From: Bacteroidota bacterium
Lineage (GTDB): Bacteria > Bacteroidota > Bacteroidia > Flavobacteriales > Flavobacteriaceae
DNA: 64,000 bases
Assembly: GCA_029557895.1 (NCBI GenBank)
Contig: JAKQHT010000012.1
Location: forward strand, 46,392-110,391
Reading direction: 5' to 3'
Shown here: one piece after another, positions 44,884 through 53,504 of the stretch
How positions within the stretch are numbered: position 1 is the first letter of the stretch
How the letters are laid out: every line of letters begins with the position of its first letter
Notes under the pieces: generated by a model
Databases searched by the model: none
What the model was told of the DNA's origin: nothing
The model's input: only the letters and a program-made list of their open reading frames with translations
Made by a program: the position numbers and the translations under genes

Positions 44884-46611
44884 TTAAAATCGTATGGCCG
44901 AGCCTTCCAGCGCCACATCGGCTGTTGCCCAAGAAGCTTGGAACAGTTTTTCTGTTTCTTTTTGTTTGGTAAGGCTGTTCAGTCCTCGATAGGCTTCTGT
45001 CAATCCATGCAATGCCCAGCCGTTTTTTGGAAAGTGTTTGAGGTCTTGCTGGTACGTTTCCACTGCATCTTCATAGTACTTGGCTTTCAATTGGATATTT
45101 CCTAAATTGTGTCTTACAGAAAAGAACCAATCAGGCGGTTCGTTATAGTTTAGGGCATCTTCGATGGCAATGGCTTCTTTCAATAATGCAATACTATCGT
45201 CAAAATTGTTTTCACTTGCCAGGATTTCTGCCTTTAGGACTTTGTTGGCTATTTGTACCAAGTCAAGAACTGAATTGATTCCCCAAATGGTTATGTCTTT
45301 AAGCGCATCATTTTTTGTAATATCTTCCAAAGTATGTAATTCGCTTTTGGCAGTTAGGAGATTTCCTTTCCCCAAGTTTGCCATGCCTTTGGCATAATGG
45401 AGCATGGCTGTTGGATAGTCAAATTCTGGCGTTTCATTTGTAAGTGCAAGGATATCATCCCATTTTCCAAATTTGACATATACATAAAAAGGAATGGAGT
45501 AATAATGCTGTAAAGTGCTCCATCCAGGATCGCCCATAAGTTGTCTATGGGTGTTTTTTTGGAGCGCATTAGCGGCATGGATAGCCCATTTGCTATTGCC
45601 TTCAAGAGTTGCGGTTGCAGCCATAAAATGCTGGTTGTGGGGGTAGTATGTTAGTGGGTATGCGCCCTGGGCATGACAGGAAGTTATGTAGGCGCTGTCC
45701 ACTTTTGCGGCTTGTATGTTGGCAAGCGTACCTTTATGGTAATCGCCTGTACGTATGTATATGTGAGAAGGCATATGAACTAAATGTCCTGAATTTTTGG
45801 AAAGTCCTTCATCGAACATTTGGGCGCTTTTCAAGGCACGGTTTGGTGTACTTGAAGCTTCTACCGCGTGAATGTAAAAGTGATGCGCACCTATATGTTT
45901 TGGATTTAGGTCTAGCACATTTTCCAGAATGGCAATTATTTCCGGGGTCCATTCTTTTTCGTTGCCGTCTTTGTCCTGTAAATCCCACGGATGCAGGTTC
46001 ATCAAGGACTCTGCATATAGGACACCTATATCGCCATCTTTGGGGTATTTGGCATAAAGTGATTTCAAGGCGTCGGCATAAGCCAAATCCAACGCATGTC
46101 GATCTTCTATTGCTTTTTTGACATAGCGTTTGGAGAGTGCATCAATCAAATCTTTTTCTTTATCTATTGCGTTGTTTTTGGAAAGCTCTATGGCTTTTTG
46201 GATAGCGAGATAGGCGCGTTCGTAATTGTCGCTCTCCATCCCGGCATTGTAATTAGGTCCAAGGACGTATGCAAATCCCCAAAAAGCCATGGGACAATTT
46301 GGATCGATTTTGGTAGCGTAATGAAATGAACGTGCGGCTTCGGCATGGTTGAAACCATACGCCAGAACCATCCCTTGGTCAAAATAACGCTGTACCAAAG
46401 TGTCATTAGTTGTAATGGGGAAATGGTAATTGCCGAGGCCATCAAACAAAGGGGCTTTGCTGTCGGATGTATACCATGCTTTGTCTGTCGTCACGGGAGC
46501 ACAGGACATTTGAGAGGTTATTGTAGGTGTTTTGTCCTCTTTGGACACTTTCTGTTTACAACCCGATAGCGCAGTGATTGTACATATCAAAAATAGAATC
46601 GTTTGTTTCAT
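44884..46611 (-). CDS. TPR lipoprotein with a conserved histidine cluster
   Basis: A 575-residue lipoprotein (lipobox ALSGC, Cys18) built of TPR-like helices throughout. Besides ordinary repeats near residues 85-110 and 500-560 it carries histidine-dense blocks: AHHFYIHAVEAS (His243, 244, 248), HLVHMPSHIYIRTGDYH (His276, 279, 283, 292) and YYPHNQHFMAA (His325, 328). This family of large TPR proteins is widespread and uncharacterised as far as I know. The histidine pattern is more than TPR packing needs and suggests metal binding or catalysis at the cell surface. No partner gene is adjacent. Confidence 0.85.
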   Translation of the reverse strand: MKQTILFLICTITALSGCKQKVSKEDKTPTITSQMSCAPVTTDKAWYTSDSKAPLFDGLGNYHFPITTNDTLVQRYFDQGMVLAYGFNHAEAARSFHYATKIDPNCPMAFWGFAYVLGPNYNAGMESDNYERAYLAIQKAIELSKNNAIDKEKDLIDALSKRYVKKAIEDRHALDLAYADALKSLYAKYPKDGDIGVLYAESLMNLHPWDLQDKDGNEKEWTPEIIAILENVLDLNPKHIGAHHFYIHAVEASSTPNRALKSAQMFDEGLSKNSGHLVHMPSHIYIRTGDYHKGTLANIQAAKVDSAYITSCHAQGAYPLTYYPHNQHFMAATATLEGNSKWAIHAANALQKNTHRQLMGDPGWSTLQHYYSIPFYVYVKFGKWDDILALTNETPEFDYPTAMLHYAKGMANLGKGNLLTAKSELHTLEDITKNDALKDITIWGINSVLDLVQIANKVLKAEILASENNFDDSIALLKEAIAIEDALNYNEPPDWFFSVRHNLGNIQLKAKYYEDAVETYQQDLKHFPKNGWALHGLTEAYRGLNSLTKQKETEKLFQASWATADVALEGSAIRF

Positions 46612-46663
46612 TTTGAATGCTTTTTTGGGTTGGATGCACTAAGTTAGAAAAAAAATAAATATG

Positions 46664-46738
46664 AAAGCGCAAGTAATTAATTTTTAATAAATTGCCAACA
46701 TAGAATCAAAAAAAATCAGATGAAAGTTGGTTTGAGAC
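46664..46738. repeat. Imperfect direct repeat, copy 1
   Basis: About 75 bases similar to 48791-48866 in the same orientation. The cores CAAGTAATTAATTTTTAA are identical, followed by one mismatch and AAATTG, and both copies end near GGTTTGAG. This copy lies about 50 bases upstream of the minus-strand TPR lipoprotein gene. Confidence 0.7.
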
Positions 46739-47294
46739 CTAGGGGATGGTCATTTTTCAAAAAAAACGTTAAGCGTCTGTCCCAAAAAGGATATTTTGAG
46801 CATAAACAAAATAATGATCAGGTATTTTGATATTCGATGATTATTCATCTTGAAAGACTTGTGTTTATTTAACTATCAGTTGCTTATCAATATATTTGAT
46901 CCGTTATGGAAAAGGTTCACGTATTTTATCGCATTAGCATTACAGCTTATTTTAGAATTTAATCACCACAAATAAGAGCCAGCTATATAAGTGGTTAATA
47001 AAATGGAGGAATGATGCGACAGAAAACAATATGATCGCTGCCAGAAGGATCTTCGAAGAAAGATAAAGTACCACAAAATATAAATTTCTACAGAAAAGGA
47101 TCTGCTATAAATATTGAGAACCGATGAAACCTTATCGGTTGAATTAAAACATTTGCATATCAGTTAAAAAATCCTATTTTTGCTTTAAAGGTTTTTGACA
47201 CTAAATGAAGCATTAGGTTTTCGGTCAAAAGTAAACTTTGGTTTACAGGTTTCTAAAAAAAAATAATCAAAACCTGCCTTTATAAACCTATAAA
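46739..47294. other. AT-rich intergenic region, no gene seen
   Basis: About 555 bases between the TPR lipoprotein and the CNNM gene, AT-rich with frequent stops in all frames. Short coding-like fragments (for example a frame near 46995-47065 translating as KWRNDATENNMIAARRIFEE before a stop) could be gene debris. A run GTCTGTCCCAAAAAGG at about 46775 resembles an insertion-sequence end but has no partner. Confidence 0.5.
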
Positions 47295-48698
47295 ATGGAC
47301 GCAGACCCGTTTTTATCCCTTTTCTTTGGACCAGGAGTTCCCGGTGGAGGAATCATTGACCACGAAATATCTACCTGGAAACTATTTTTGACCATTTTTT
47401 TGGTGTTTTTGAACGGCTTTTTTGTTGCCGCTGAATTTGCCATCGTAAAAATCCGCTCCTCGCAGATAGATGTAAGAACCGACCTGAATCCCGGTATTGC
47501 CAAAACTGCCAAAACCATTGTCAACAATCTGGATGCATATCTTGCTGCTACCCAATTGGGTATCACTCTGGCTTCGCTTGGGTTGGGTTGGGTTGGAGAA
47601 GGTGCTGTCGCCCCGATTGTGGTCAAAGTTTTTGATTTGCTTGGTCTTACAGGGCCAGAATGGGTAGCCATTGCAAACAACAGTGCCATTTGGATTGCTT
47701 TTGCGGTTATTACCGTATTGCACATTGTGTTTGGCGAGCTGGCACCAAAATCATTGGCCATCCGTTATCCCACAAATACGACCTTTTCTATAGCCTGGCC
47801 GCTGCGTATTTTTTATGTACTGTTCCGTCCGGTCATCTGGACAATGAACGGGTTGGCCAATTTCATCTTAAAACTCATCGGTATCAAACCTATTCACGGA
47901 TCTGAAATCCATTCGGAGGAAGAGTTGAAAATGATCATTTCCGAAAGTCAGGAAGGCGGTGCGATAGAGCAGACCGAACGCGACCTGATACAGAATGTGT
48001 TTGAATTTGACGATCGCAGGGTCAACAATATCCAGACCTTGCGTAAGAATGTATCAGCAGTAGAGATCGGCATGCCCGTGAGGGAGGCGATAGACTTTAC
48101 CATAAATGAAGGCTATTCGCGATATCCGGTTTATGAAGATTCTTTGGACAACATCAAAGGAATTCTTTATACCAAAGACCTTGTAAAGTTGACGCTCGAT
48201 AATCCCAAAGAAACGAGTTTTGTGGGCATACTCCGAAAACCCTTGTTTATATCTGAAAGCTCCAAGATCAAAAATTTATTGAAAATGTTCCAGAAAAAGC
48301 GCATCCAAATGGCGGTCGTTACCAACGAAATCGGGGAACTGACCGGAATTGTGAGCATGGAGGACATCCTTGAAGAACTTGTGGGCGAGATACAGGACGA
48401 ATACGATAACGAAGACCCGATCGTCATCAATCTTGGCGAAGGTGTTTTTTCGGTCAATGCGCACAGTAACCTCTCGGACATCAACCGCTATTTGCCCTTT
48501 CGTTTTGAAGAAAGTGAGCATTACGATACCCTTTCCGGGCTATTGGCAGAAACCTTTCCTGAACGTGAACTCAAAGCAGGCGATGTTTTGGATTTGGACC
48601 ATTATCAGGTGCGAATCATTAAAATGTACCGAAATTCCGTGGAGCGTGCCGAACTGACACTCATAAATGTGTCTGGCGAAGAGACCGAAAGTGAATAA
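47295..48698 (+). CDS. CNNM/CorC-type transporter with CBS domains (hemolysin family)
   Basis: A 467-residue inner-membrane protein of the family often labelled hemolysin but related to CNNM/CorC magnesium transporters. The DUF21 membrane domain (about 28-215, four helices) has FVAAEFAIVKIRSSQID and FGELAPKSLAIRYP. A CBS pair spans about 235-355 (EGYSRYPVYEDSLDNIKGIL, TGIVSMEDILEELVGEIQDE). The C-terminal CorC_HlyC domain spans about 370-455. It probably exports or senses divalent cations. It lies between the two copies of a direct repeat. Confidence 0.92.
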   Translation: MDADPFLSLFFGPGVPGGGIIDHEISTWKLFLTIFLVFLNGFFVAAEFAIVKIRSSQIDVRTDLNPGIAKTAKTIVNNLDAYLAATQLGITLASLGLGWVGEGAVAPIVVKVFDLLGLTGPEWVAIANNSAIWIAFAVITVLHIVFGELAPKSLAIRYPTNTTFSIAWPLRIFYVLFRPVIWTMNGLANFILKLIGIKPIHGSEIHSEEELKMIISESQEGGAIEQTERDLIQNVFEFDDRRVNNIQTLRKNVSAVEIGMPVREAIDFTINEGYSRYPVYEDSLDNIKGILYTKDLVKLTLDNPKETSFVGILRKPLFISESSKIKNLLKMFQKKRIQMAVVTNEIGELTGIVSMEDILEELVGEIQDEYDNEDPIVINLGEGVFSVNAHSNLSDINRYLPFRFEESEHYDTLSGLLAETFPERELKAGDVLDLDHYQVRIIKMYRNSVERAELTLINVSGEETESE

Positions 48699-48790
48699 AT
48701 GGGTTGACCGTACCCCGGAAAAATACTGCTTCTTCACCATTTTACATTTGGCGTTTTAACAAAGCTGTCCTAACCCTTTTTTTTGGTTCA

Positions 48791-48866
48791 AAGCGTACAA
48801 GTAATTAATTTTTAACAAATTGATGCCATCGAGCCAAAAAATCAATACATTTAGGAGGTTTGAGCC
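48791..48866. repeat. Imperfect direct repeat, copy 2
   Basis: The second copy of the repeat at 46664-46738. It lies 16 bases upstream of the start codon of the broken TPR gene, so it probably contains that gene's promoter. Confidence 0.7.
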
Positions 48867-48881
48867 GCAATAGTTGTTGTT

Positions 48882-50314
48882 ATGCCAAAAAAATATCTTA
48901 TCGCATTTGCGTTTTTATCGCAAGCGTTCTTTGGCTTTTCCCAAAGCGAGAGATACATCGACAGCCTTCAGCAAGCCATTAAACTTGAAAAGGTTGACAC
49001 AATTCGATGTCAAAAATAAATTTATGCAGGTACATATCTAATGTATTCACAACCAGACGAGGCCTTGAAATATGCTCGACAAGCGGTAGAAATTGCCCGA
49101 AAAAGTAATTATACCAAGGGCGAGGGTGAAGCTCTACAACTGATTGGTGGAATTTTTGCTATAAAAGGAAACATCGTTTATGCATTGGATTATTTACTTC
49201 AAGGGTTAAGAAAACTGGAGGATGGCGGAACTGCTGTTGAGATTGGTGAAGCTTTGTCTTTGGTTGGATATGCTTACTATAGGCAGGGAGACTACAAAAA
49301 ATATTTGGAATACATGCAGAAGGCTCTAAAGATTGCCAAACGAGCGAATTCAGATTATTTAAAATTTTTTACGATAGCCAATATTGGAGATGGTTATGAA
49401 CGAATGGATCAACTGGATTCTGCAGCTTATTATGTGAGTTTGGCGCAACAAATTACTTCTGAAATGAAATATAAATATAATGTTGCTCTTCTGAATAATA
49501 ACACTGGAAATATTTACCGAAAAAGAGGTAAATTTTCCTTGGCATTGGAGTATTACAGGCAGTCCATTCAGTATTTTGAAAATCACAATCATGACGAGAT
49601 ACATATTGCTGTTTATCTCGGAATGTCAAAAAGTTTCTATGGACTGAACCAAATAGATTCTGCATTGCATTACTCCAAAAAAGCCTTGAAGATTTCCCAA
49701 AATGGGGCTTTTACCCAAGAGTCATTGAAACGAGCCAGTTCATTACCGATTACTACGTAAAAGAAAACAATGTAGATAGTGCTTATGTGCACCAACGAAT
49801 TTTGATTCAGGCAAAAGACAGCCTTTTCAGCCAAGATAAAATTGCCCAAATACAGGCCTTGAGCTTTGAAGAATCCATGCGACAACAAAACATCGCCTTG
49901 GCAAAAGAACAGGAAGCAGAAGAACGCAAGACCAATATCCAATATGGCATCGTAGCCATCGGTCTGGTGTGTCTTTTGGTGGTTTTCCTGTTGTTGAGCA
50001 ATAGCGTCATCATCAACGGAAAGTGGATACGCTTTTTGGGCATTTTGGGTCTGTTGCTGGTTTTTGAGTTCCTGAACTTGATTTTTCATGGCTTCATTGC
50101 AAAAATCACGCACCATTCGCCCATTTGGATGTTGTTGATTATGGTGGCACTTGCCTCGGTACTCATTCCGTTTCACCATAAGATAGAGCATTGGGTCAGT
50201 GACAAGGTTGTGGCAAAAAACAAGCGGATACTAATTGCCGCGGCAAAGCGTACGTTGGAAAAACTGGAAGGCACGGCTGATGTTGGGCAAAATCCCGAAA
50301 ACGATGAACCATAA
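48882..50314 (+). pseudogene. TPR membrane protein gene, broken by a stop and a frameshift
   Basis: Read as one gene, this encodes about 477 residues: a signal peptide (MPKKYLIAFAFLSQAFFGFS), five or six TPR units, then membrane helices (IVAIGLVCLLVVFLLL, two more) and a charged tail. It is interrupted twice. An in-frame TAA at 49017 falls in VDTIRCQK-stop-IYAGTYLMYSQPDEA. A one-base loss near 49698-49704 (AAAA where AAAAA restores the frame) separates SKKALKISQ from KWGFYPRVIETSQF. The second part, in the new frame, continues smoothly to 50314. Without repair the cell makes only a 45-residue exported peptide and perhaps internal fragments. Sequencing error in the A run is possible; the stop is harder to explain that way. 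Confidence 0.8.
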
Positions 50315-50343
50315 AAAAAGCGACTTGTAAAAGCCGCTTTTCT
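50314..50343. terminator. Bidirectional terminator
   Basis: An inverted repeat AAAAAGCGACTT / AAAGCCGCTTTTC with one mismatch lies between the stops of the convergent TPR pseudogene and nuclease gene, with A and T tracts on either side. Confidence 0.75.
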
Positions 50344-50344
50344 A

Positions 50345-52177
50345 TTATTGTTTTATCAGTTTTTTACTGATGGTCTGGTTGTCCTGTGTAAGCCTTATGA
50401 TATAAATTCCGGCGCTCAATCCATCCAATTGTAGAACTTGCGAATCTTGGATGGCGGTTTCGAACACTTTTTTTCCAAGAACAGAATAGATTTCAATCAC
50501 TGTATGCATTTCTCTGCCCAAATTTATGTACAGTCTGTCATTTACTGGATTAGGGTATAATTTGATGAGCGATAAGCTATTGTCATCGAAGCCCAAGTTG
50601 CTGTAACAGGTCCAAGTGAGATCGTCAAAAACCACACGATTGGTCGCTGTGCTGTTTCCATCAATAGTGATGCTCACGTTTCCTTCAATATTGATATCTG
50701 GAATGGTTACGGTCTGTTCAACATCTTGTTCGCCGTAGGCAATGGTGCCAACGACGGTACCATTTACATTTAGGTTGAACGTACCGCTTGAACCACCAAA
50801 CACCCGCTTGGTCTTAACGCTAAACGTACCTATGCCGTCAGTTATGGTAGGTGCGGTCAGAACGCCGTTTCTTATGGTAATGGCTTTGTCGTTCAAGGTC
50901 TGATCGGTTCTTGCATCGGTAGCGCTCCATGGCAAGCCGTTGTCGCCTGTCCAGTTTACGTCGCCATACGAACTTGATGTGGAGGCAAAGTTGGTAAAAG
51001 TTTCTGCAACACATTCAGACCCACTGGCACCGGCTTCGGTTGTGGTGCCATCCACCGGATTGCTTTGGGCAGACATATTATTGGCTGCATCTTTAGCTAA
51101 AACTGTAAAGGTATAGGTGGTTTCTGGTTCCAGATTGATGACCGTTGCCGAGTTGGTTGTAGAATTAGAATTATAGGTGCCATCAACAAAGATGTCGTAG
51201 GACGCAACCGCAATATTGTCTGTTGATGGATCCCAAGCTAATGAAATGCTTGTTGGATATTCGTTGGTCACGACCAAATTGGTAGGGATGCTCGGTGCTT
51301 CGGTATCCGGTTCAGGATTCCATATCAACTGTGCGAATTCTGGGTGGTCGATGAATGGGTTTCGGTTGTTTTGATGGCTAAAAACTGCGTTGTTCCTATC
51401 TATTTCCTTTTGTGATACGGGATCGTTCAAGTGCCAGGTCATTAGAATATTCAAAAACGGGTCTGCCAAAACCTTGTCGGAGCTGCCGTCGAACATGGCA
51501 TAGGCCGACCAAGAAGCTACTTGGTTTTGATAGCGAGTCGCAAAATAGAAATAAATGCGTGCAATATCGCCTTTAAATTCATCAATAGGTTCAAACACAA
51601 TCCCGGTATAGCCGGCAGAGTACCCGCTGTTAAGATTGTTGCCTAATTTTGAACCATTCATGGTTGGGTTGGAAATACCGCTTTGGTTTACCAATGTCCC
51701 AGCCACACCATAAGGGTAATTGCTTCTAAAGCCGTTGACACGACCATCGGTAGGGACTACTTGGTGGCCATCGTTCCGCATTGGTGATGCATCTCCAAAT
51801 GCCGATTGCGGGATGACGTGTTCTTTGTTGTAGCAATCTCCCTCGCTGTTGTAGTTGCCACATTCATCTTCGCCAAAGGTGTAATTATAAGGATCTGTAC
51901 CGTTAGGGTTTTCAGAATAGATATCCAAAATGGTACCGTCGTTTTCGTAATAATAGTCCAAATCGCTTAAAGCATACAAATTATCAAGTGCGTTGTAGCC
52001 CCTATCGATCGAAATATACTCATTGGGCAGACCGTCATTGTTGTTATCGATTATGCGCATTAGTTGTGTTTTCAAAGTGTAACCGGTTCCGGTAGCTGTA
52101 CTGTAGTAACCGGTAGGAATTTGACCCAATGCAACTGTCGTGGCCAATAATGCAGCAAAAAAGGAAATGTTCTTCAT
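50345..52177 (-). CDS. Secreted endonuclease I family protein with FN3 domain and T9SS sorting tail
   Basis: A 610-residue exported nuclease. After a signal peptide (ending ALGQ) comes an EndA-type catalytic domain (about 20-290) with the His-Asn metal-finger motif: CYNKEHVIPQSAFG, PMRNDGHQVVPTDGRVN and FRSNYPYG. A fibronectin type III domain (about 300-385, TEAPSIPTNLVV), a beta-sandwich module (about 395-525) and a C-terminal type IX sorting domain (IKLYPNPVNDRLYIN to KKLIKQ) follow. It is therefore predicted to be secreted or surface-bound through T9SS, and to degrade extracellular DNA or RNA for nutrients. The ATG at 52177 is six bases past the methyltransferase stop. Confidence 0.93.
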   Translation of the reverse strand: MKNISFFAALLATTVALGQIPTGYYSTATGTGYTLKTQLMRIIDNNNDGLPNEYISIDRGYNALDNLYALSDLDYYYENDGTILDIYSENPNGTDPYNYTFGEDECGNYNSEGDCYNKEHVIPQSAFGDASPMRNDGHQVVPTDGRVNGFRSNYPYGVAGTLVNQSGISNPTMNGSKLGNNLNSGYSAGYTGIVFEPIDEFKGDIARIYFYFATRYQNQVASWSAYAMFDGSSDKVLADPFLNILMTWHLNDPVSQKEIDRNNAVFSHQNNRNPFIDHPEFAQLIWNPEPDTEAPSIPTNLVVTNEYPTSISLAWDPSTDNIAVASYDIFVDGTYNSNSTTNSATVINLEPETTYTFTVLAKDAANNMSAQSNPVDGTTTEAGASGSECVAETFTNFASTSSSYGDVNWTGDNGLPWSATDARTDQTLNDKAITIRNGVLTAPTITDGIGTFSVKTKRVFGGSSGTFNLNVNGTVVGTIAYGEQDVEQTVTIPDINIEGNVSITIDGNSTATNRVVFDDLTWTCYSNLGFDDNSLSLIKLYPNPVNDRLYINLGREMHTVIEIYSVLGKKVFETAIQDSQVLQLDGLSAGIYIIRLTQDNQTISKKLIKQ

Positions 52178-52182
52178 GTGTG

Positions 52183-53400
52183 TCAATTATTATTTTTCTT
52201 AAGTAATGCCATATAAAATCCGTCATAACCGGAAACGTGCGATAAAATCTTTTTGTCTTTGACAAATGTAAATTCTTTTCCCGAAGTGCTTGCCAAGAAA
52301 CGCTCTATTTGTTTTTGGTTTTCTGATGGAAGTACAGAACAGGTAGCATAAACCATTTGACCTCCGGGTTTTACCATTTTTGAGTACTGTTGGAGGATAT
52401 CCTGTTGAGTTGCCCTGACCGAATTTAAAAATTCAGGTTGGAGTTTCCATTTGGCGTCCGGGTTTCTTCTCAATATTCCAAGACCGGAGCATGGGGCATC
52501 TATCAAGACCCGATCCATTTTGTCATAAAGCTTTTTTATGACCTTTGTAGAATCAATATGCCTGGTTTCTATATTGAAAGCACCGTTGCGCTTGGCTCGT
52601 CGTTTCAGTTCATTTAATTTGTTGGCATAGATGTCCATTGCGATGATCTGACCTTTGTTTTGCATCAATGCTGCCAAGTGTAACGCTTTTCCTCCTGCAC
52701 CCGCACAGGCGTCGGCTATGCGCATACCTGGCGCAACTTCCAGAAATTCTGCCACCAATTGCGAGGAAGCATCTTGCACCTCAAAAAGGCCGTTTTTGAA
52801 CTGTTCGGTCAAGAAAACGTTCGTGCGCTCTTTGAGCTTTAATGCTTCGGGATAGTCCTTGAGCGTTTCGGTTTCGATACCTGTGTCATAAAGTTCGTTT
52901 TGGAGCTGTTCGCGAGTGATCTTTAAAGTGTTTACCCTCAATATGACATCGGCTTGTTGGTTGAGTGAAGCGATTTCTTTTGCCCATATAGTTTCGCCCA
53001 GCTCGCTAGCTCCAAGCTCATCCAGCCAGTCTGGGATGGATTCCCGATAGATTCTGACTTTTGAGAGTTCGTCAAATCGCCCTTTGATTTTTCGGGTTGG
53101 CGTGTTTTGAAAATAGGGCCAATCGGGCAATTTGATACCCCTCAACGTGGCCCAAACCGCAAACATGCGCCAAAGGTTGTCCCTGTCAAAAGGTTCTTTT
53201 ACCTCGGCGATTTCGGCATATAAGCGTTTCCAGCGAACAATGTCATACACCGTTTCAGCCACAAATGCCCTGTCGCGTGCGCCCCAACGTTTGTCGCGTT
53301 TCAATAATTGTTGTATCACTTTATCGGCGTATTGGCCATCATTGAAAATGAGCATCAATCCGTCAATAACCGAAAAACATAGGTTTCTGTGTAGGCGCAT
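52183..53400 (-). CDS. RsmB/NOP-family RNA (cytosine-5) methyltransferase
   Basis: A 405-residue SAM-dependent rRNA or tRNA m5C methyltransferase. The N-terminal NusB/PUA-like part (about 1-150) is followed by the Rossmann domain with ADACAGAGGKALHLAALM (motif I), RVLIDAPCSGLGILRRNP (motif IV, with one catalytic Cys) and MVYATCSVLPSENQKQI (motif VI, the second Cys). Both cysteines are present, so it should be active. The target base cannot be predicted: RsmB, RsmF and Trm4-like enzymes share these motifs. It is upstream of the nuclease gene with only five bases between, probably one transcript. Confidence 0.92.
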   Translation of the reverse strand: MRLHRNLCFSVIDGLMLIFNDGQYADKVIQQLLKRDKRWGARDRAFVAETVYDIVRWKRLYAEIAEVKEPFDRDNLWRMFAVWATLRGIKLPDWPYFQNTPTRKIKGRFDELSKVRIYRESIPDWLDELGASELGETIWAKEIASLNQQADVILRVNTLKITREQLQNELYDTGIETETLKDYPEALKLKERTNVFLTEQFKNGLFEVQDASSQLVAEFLEVAPGMRIADACAGAGGKALHLAALMQNKGQIIAMDIYANKLNELKRRAKRNGAFNIETRHIDSTKVIKKLYDKMDRVLIDAPCSGLGILRRNPDAKWKLQPEFLNSVRATQQDILQQYSKMVKPGGQMVYATCSVLPSENQKQIERFLASTSGKEFTFVKDKKILSHVSGYDGFYMALLKKNNN

Positions 53401-53504
53401 CAAAAAAAAAATTAGCCTGCAAAGTTAAGCGAAATGTTACCAAATCACGAACATTTTATACTTTTAACTCTAAATAAAGTATCTTTCGCCAAAATTTGGA
53501 AGGT

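Noticed and set aside
46770..46800. Possible insertion-sequence end (GTCTGTCCCAAAAAGG).
   Set aside because: No matching inverted repeat, target duplication or transposase was found nearby.
49690..49790. Programmed ribosomal frameshifting in the TPR gene.
   Set aside because: The shift site is a short A run without a classical slippery heptamer or downstream structure that I can see, and the upstream in-frame stop already blocks the gene; decay or sequencing error is simpler.
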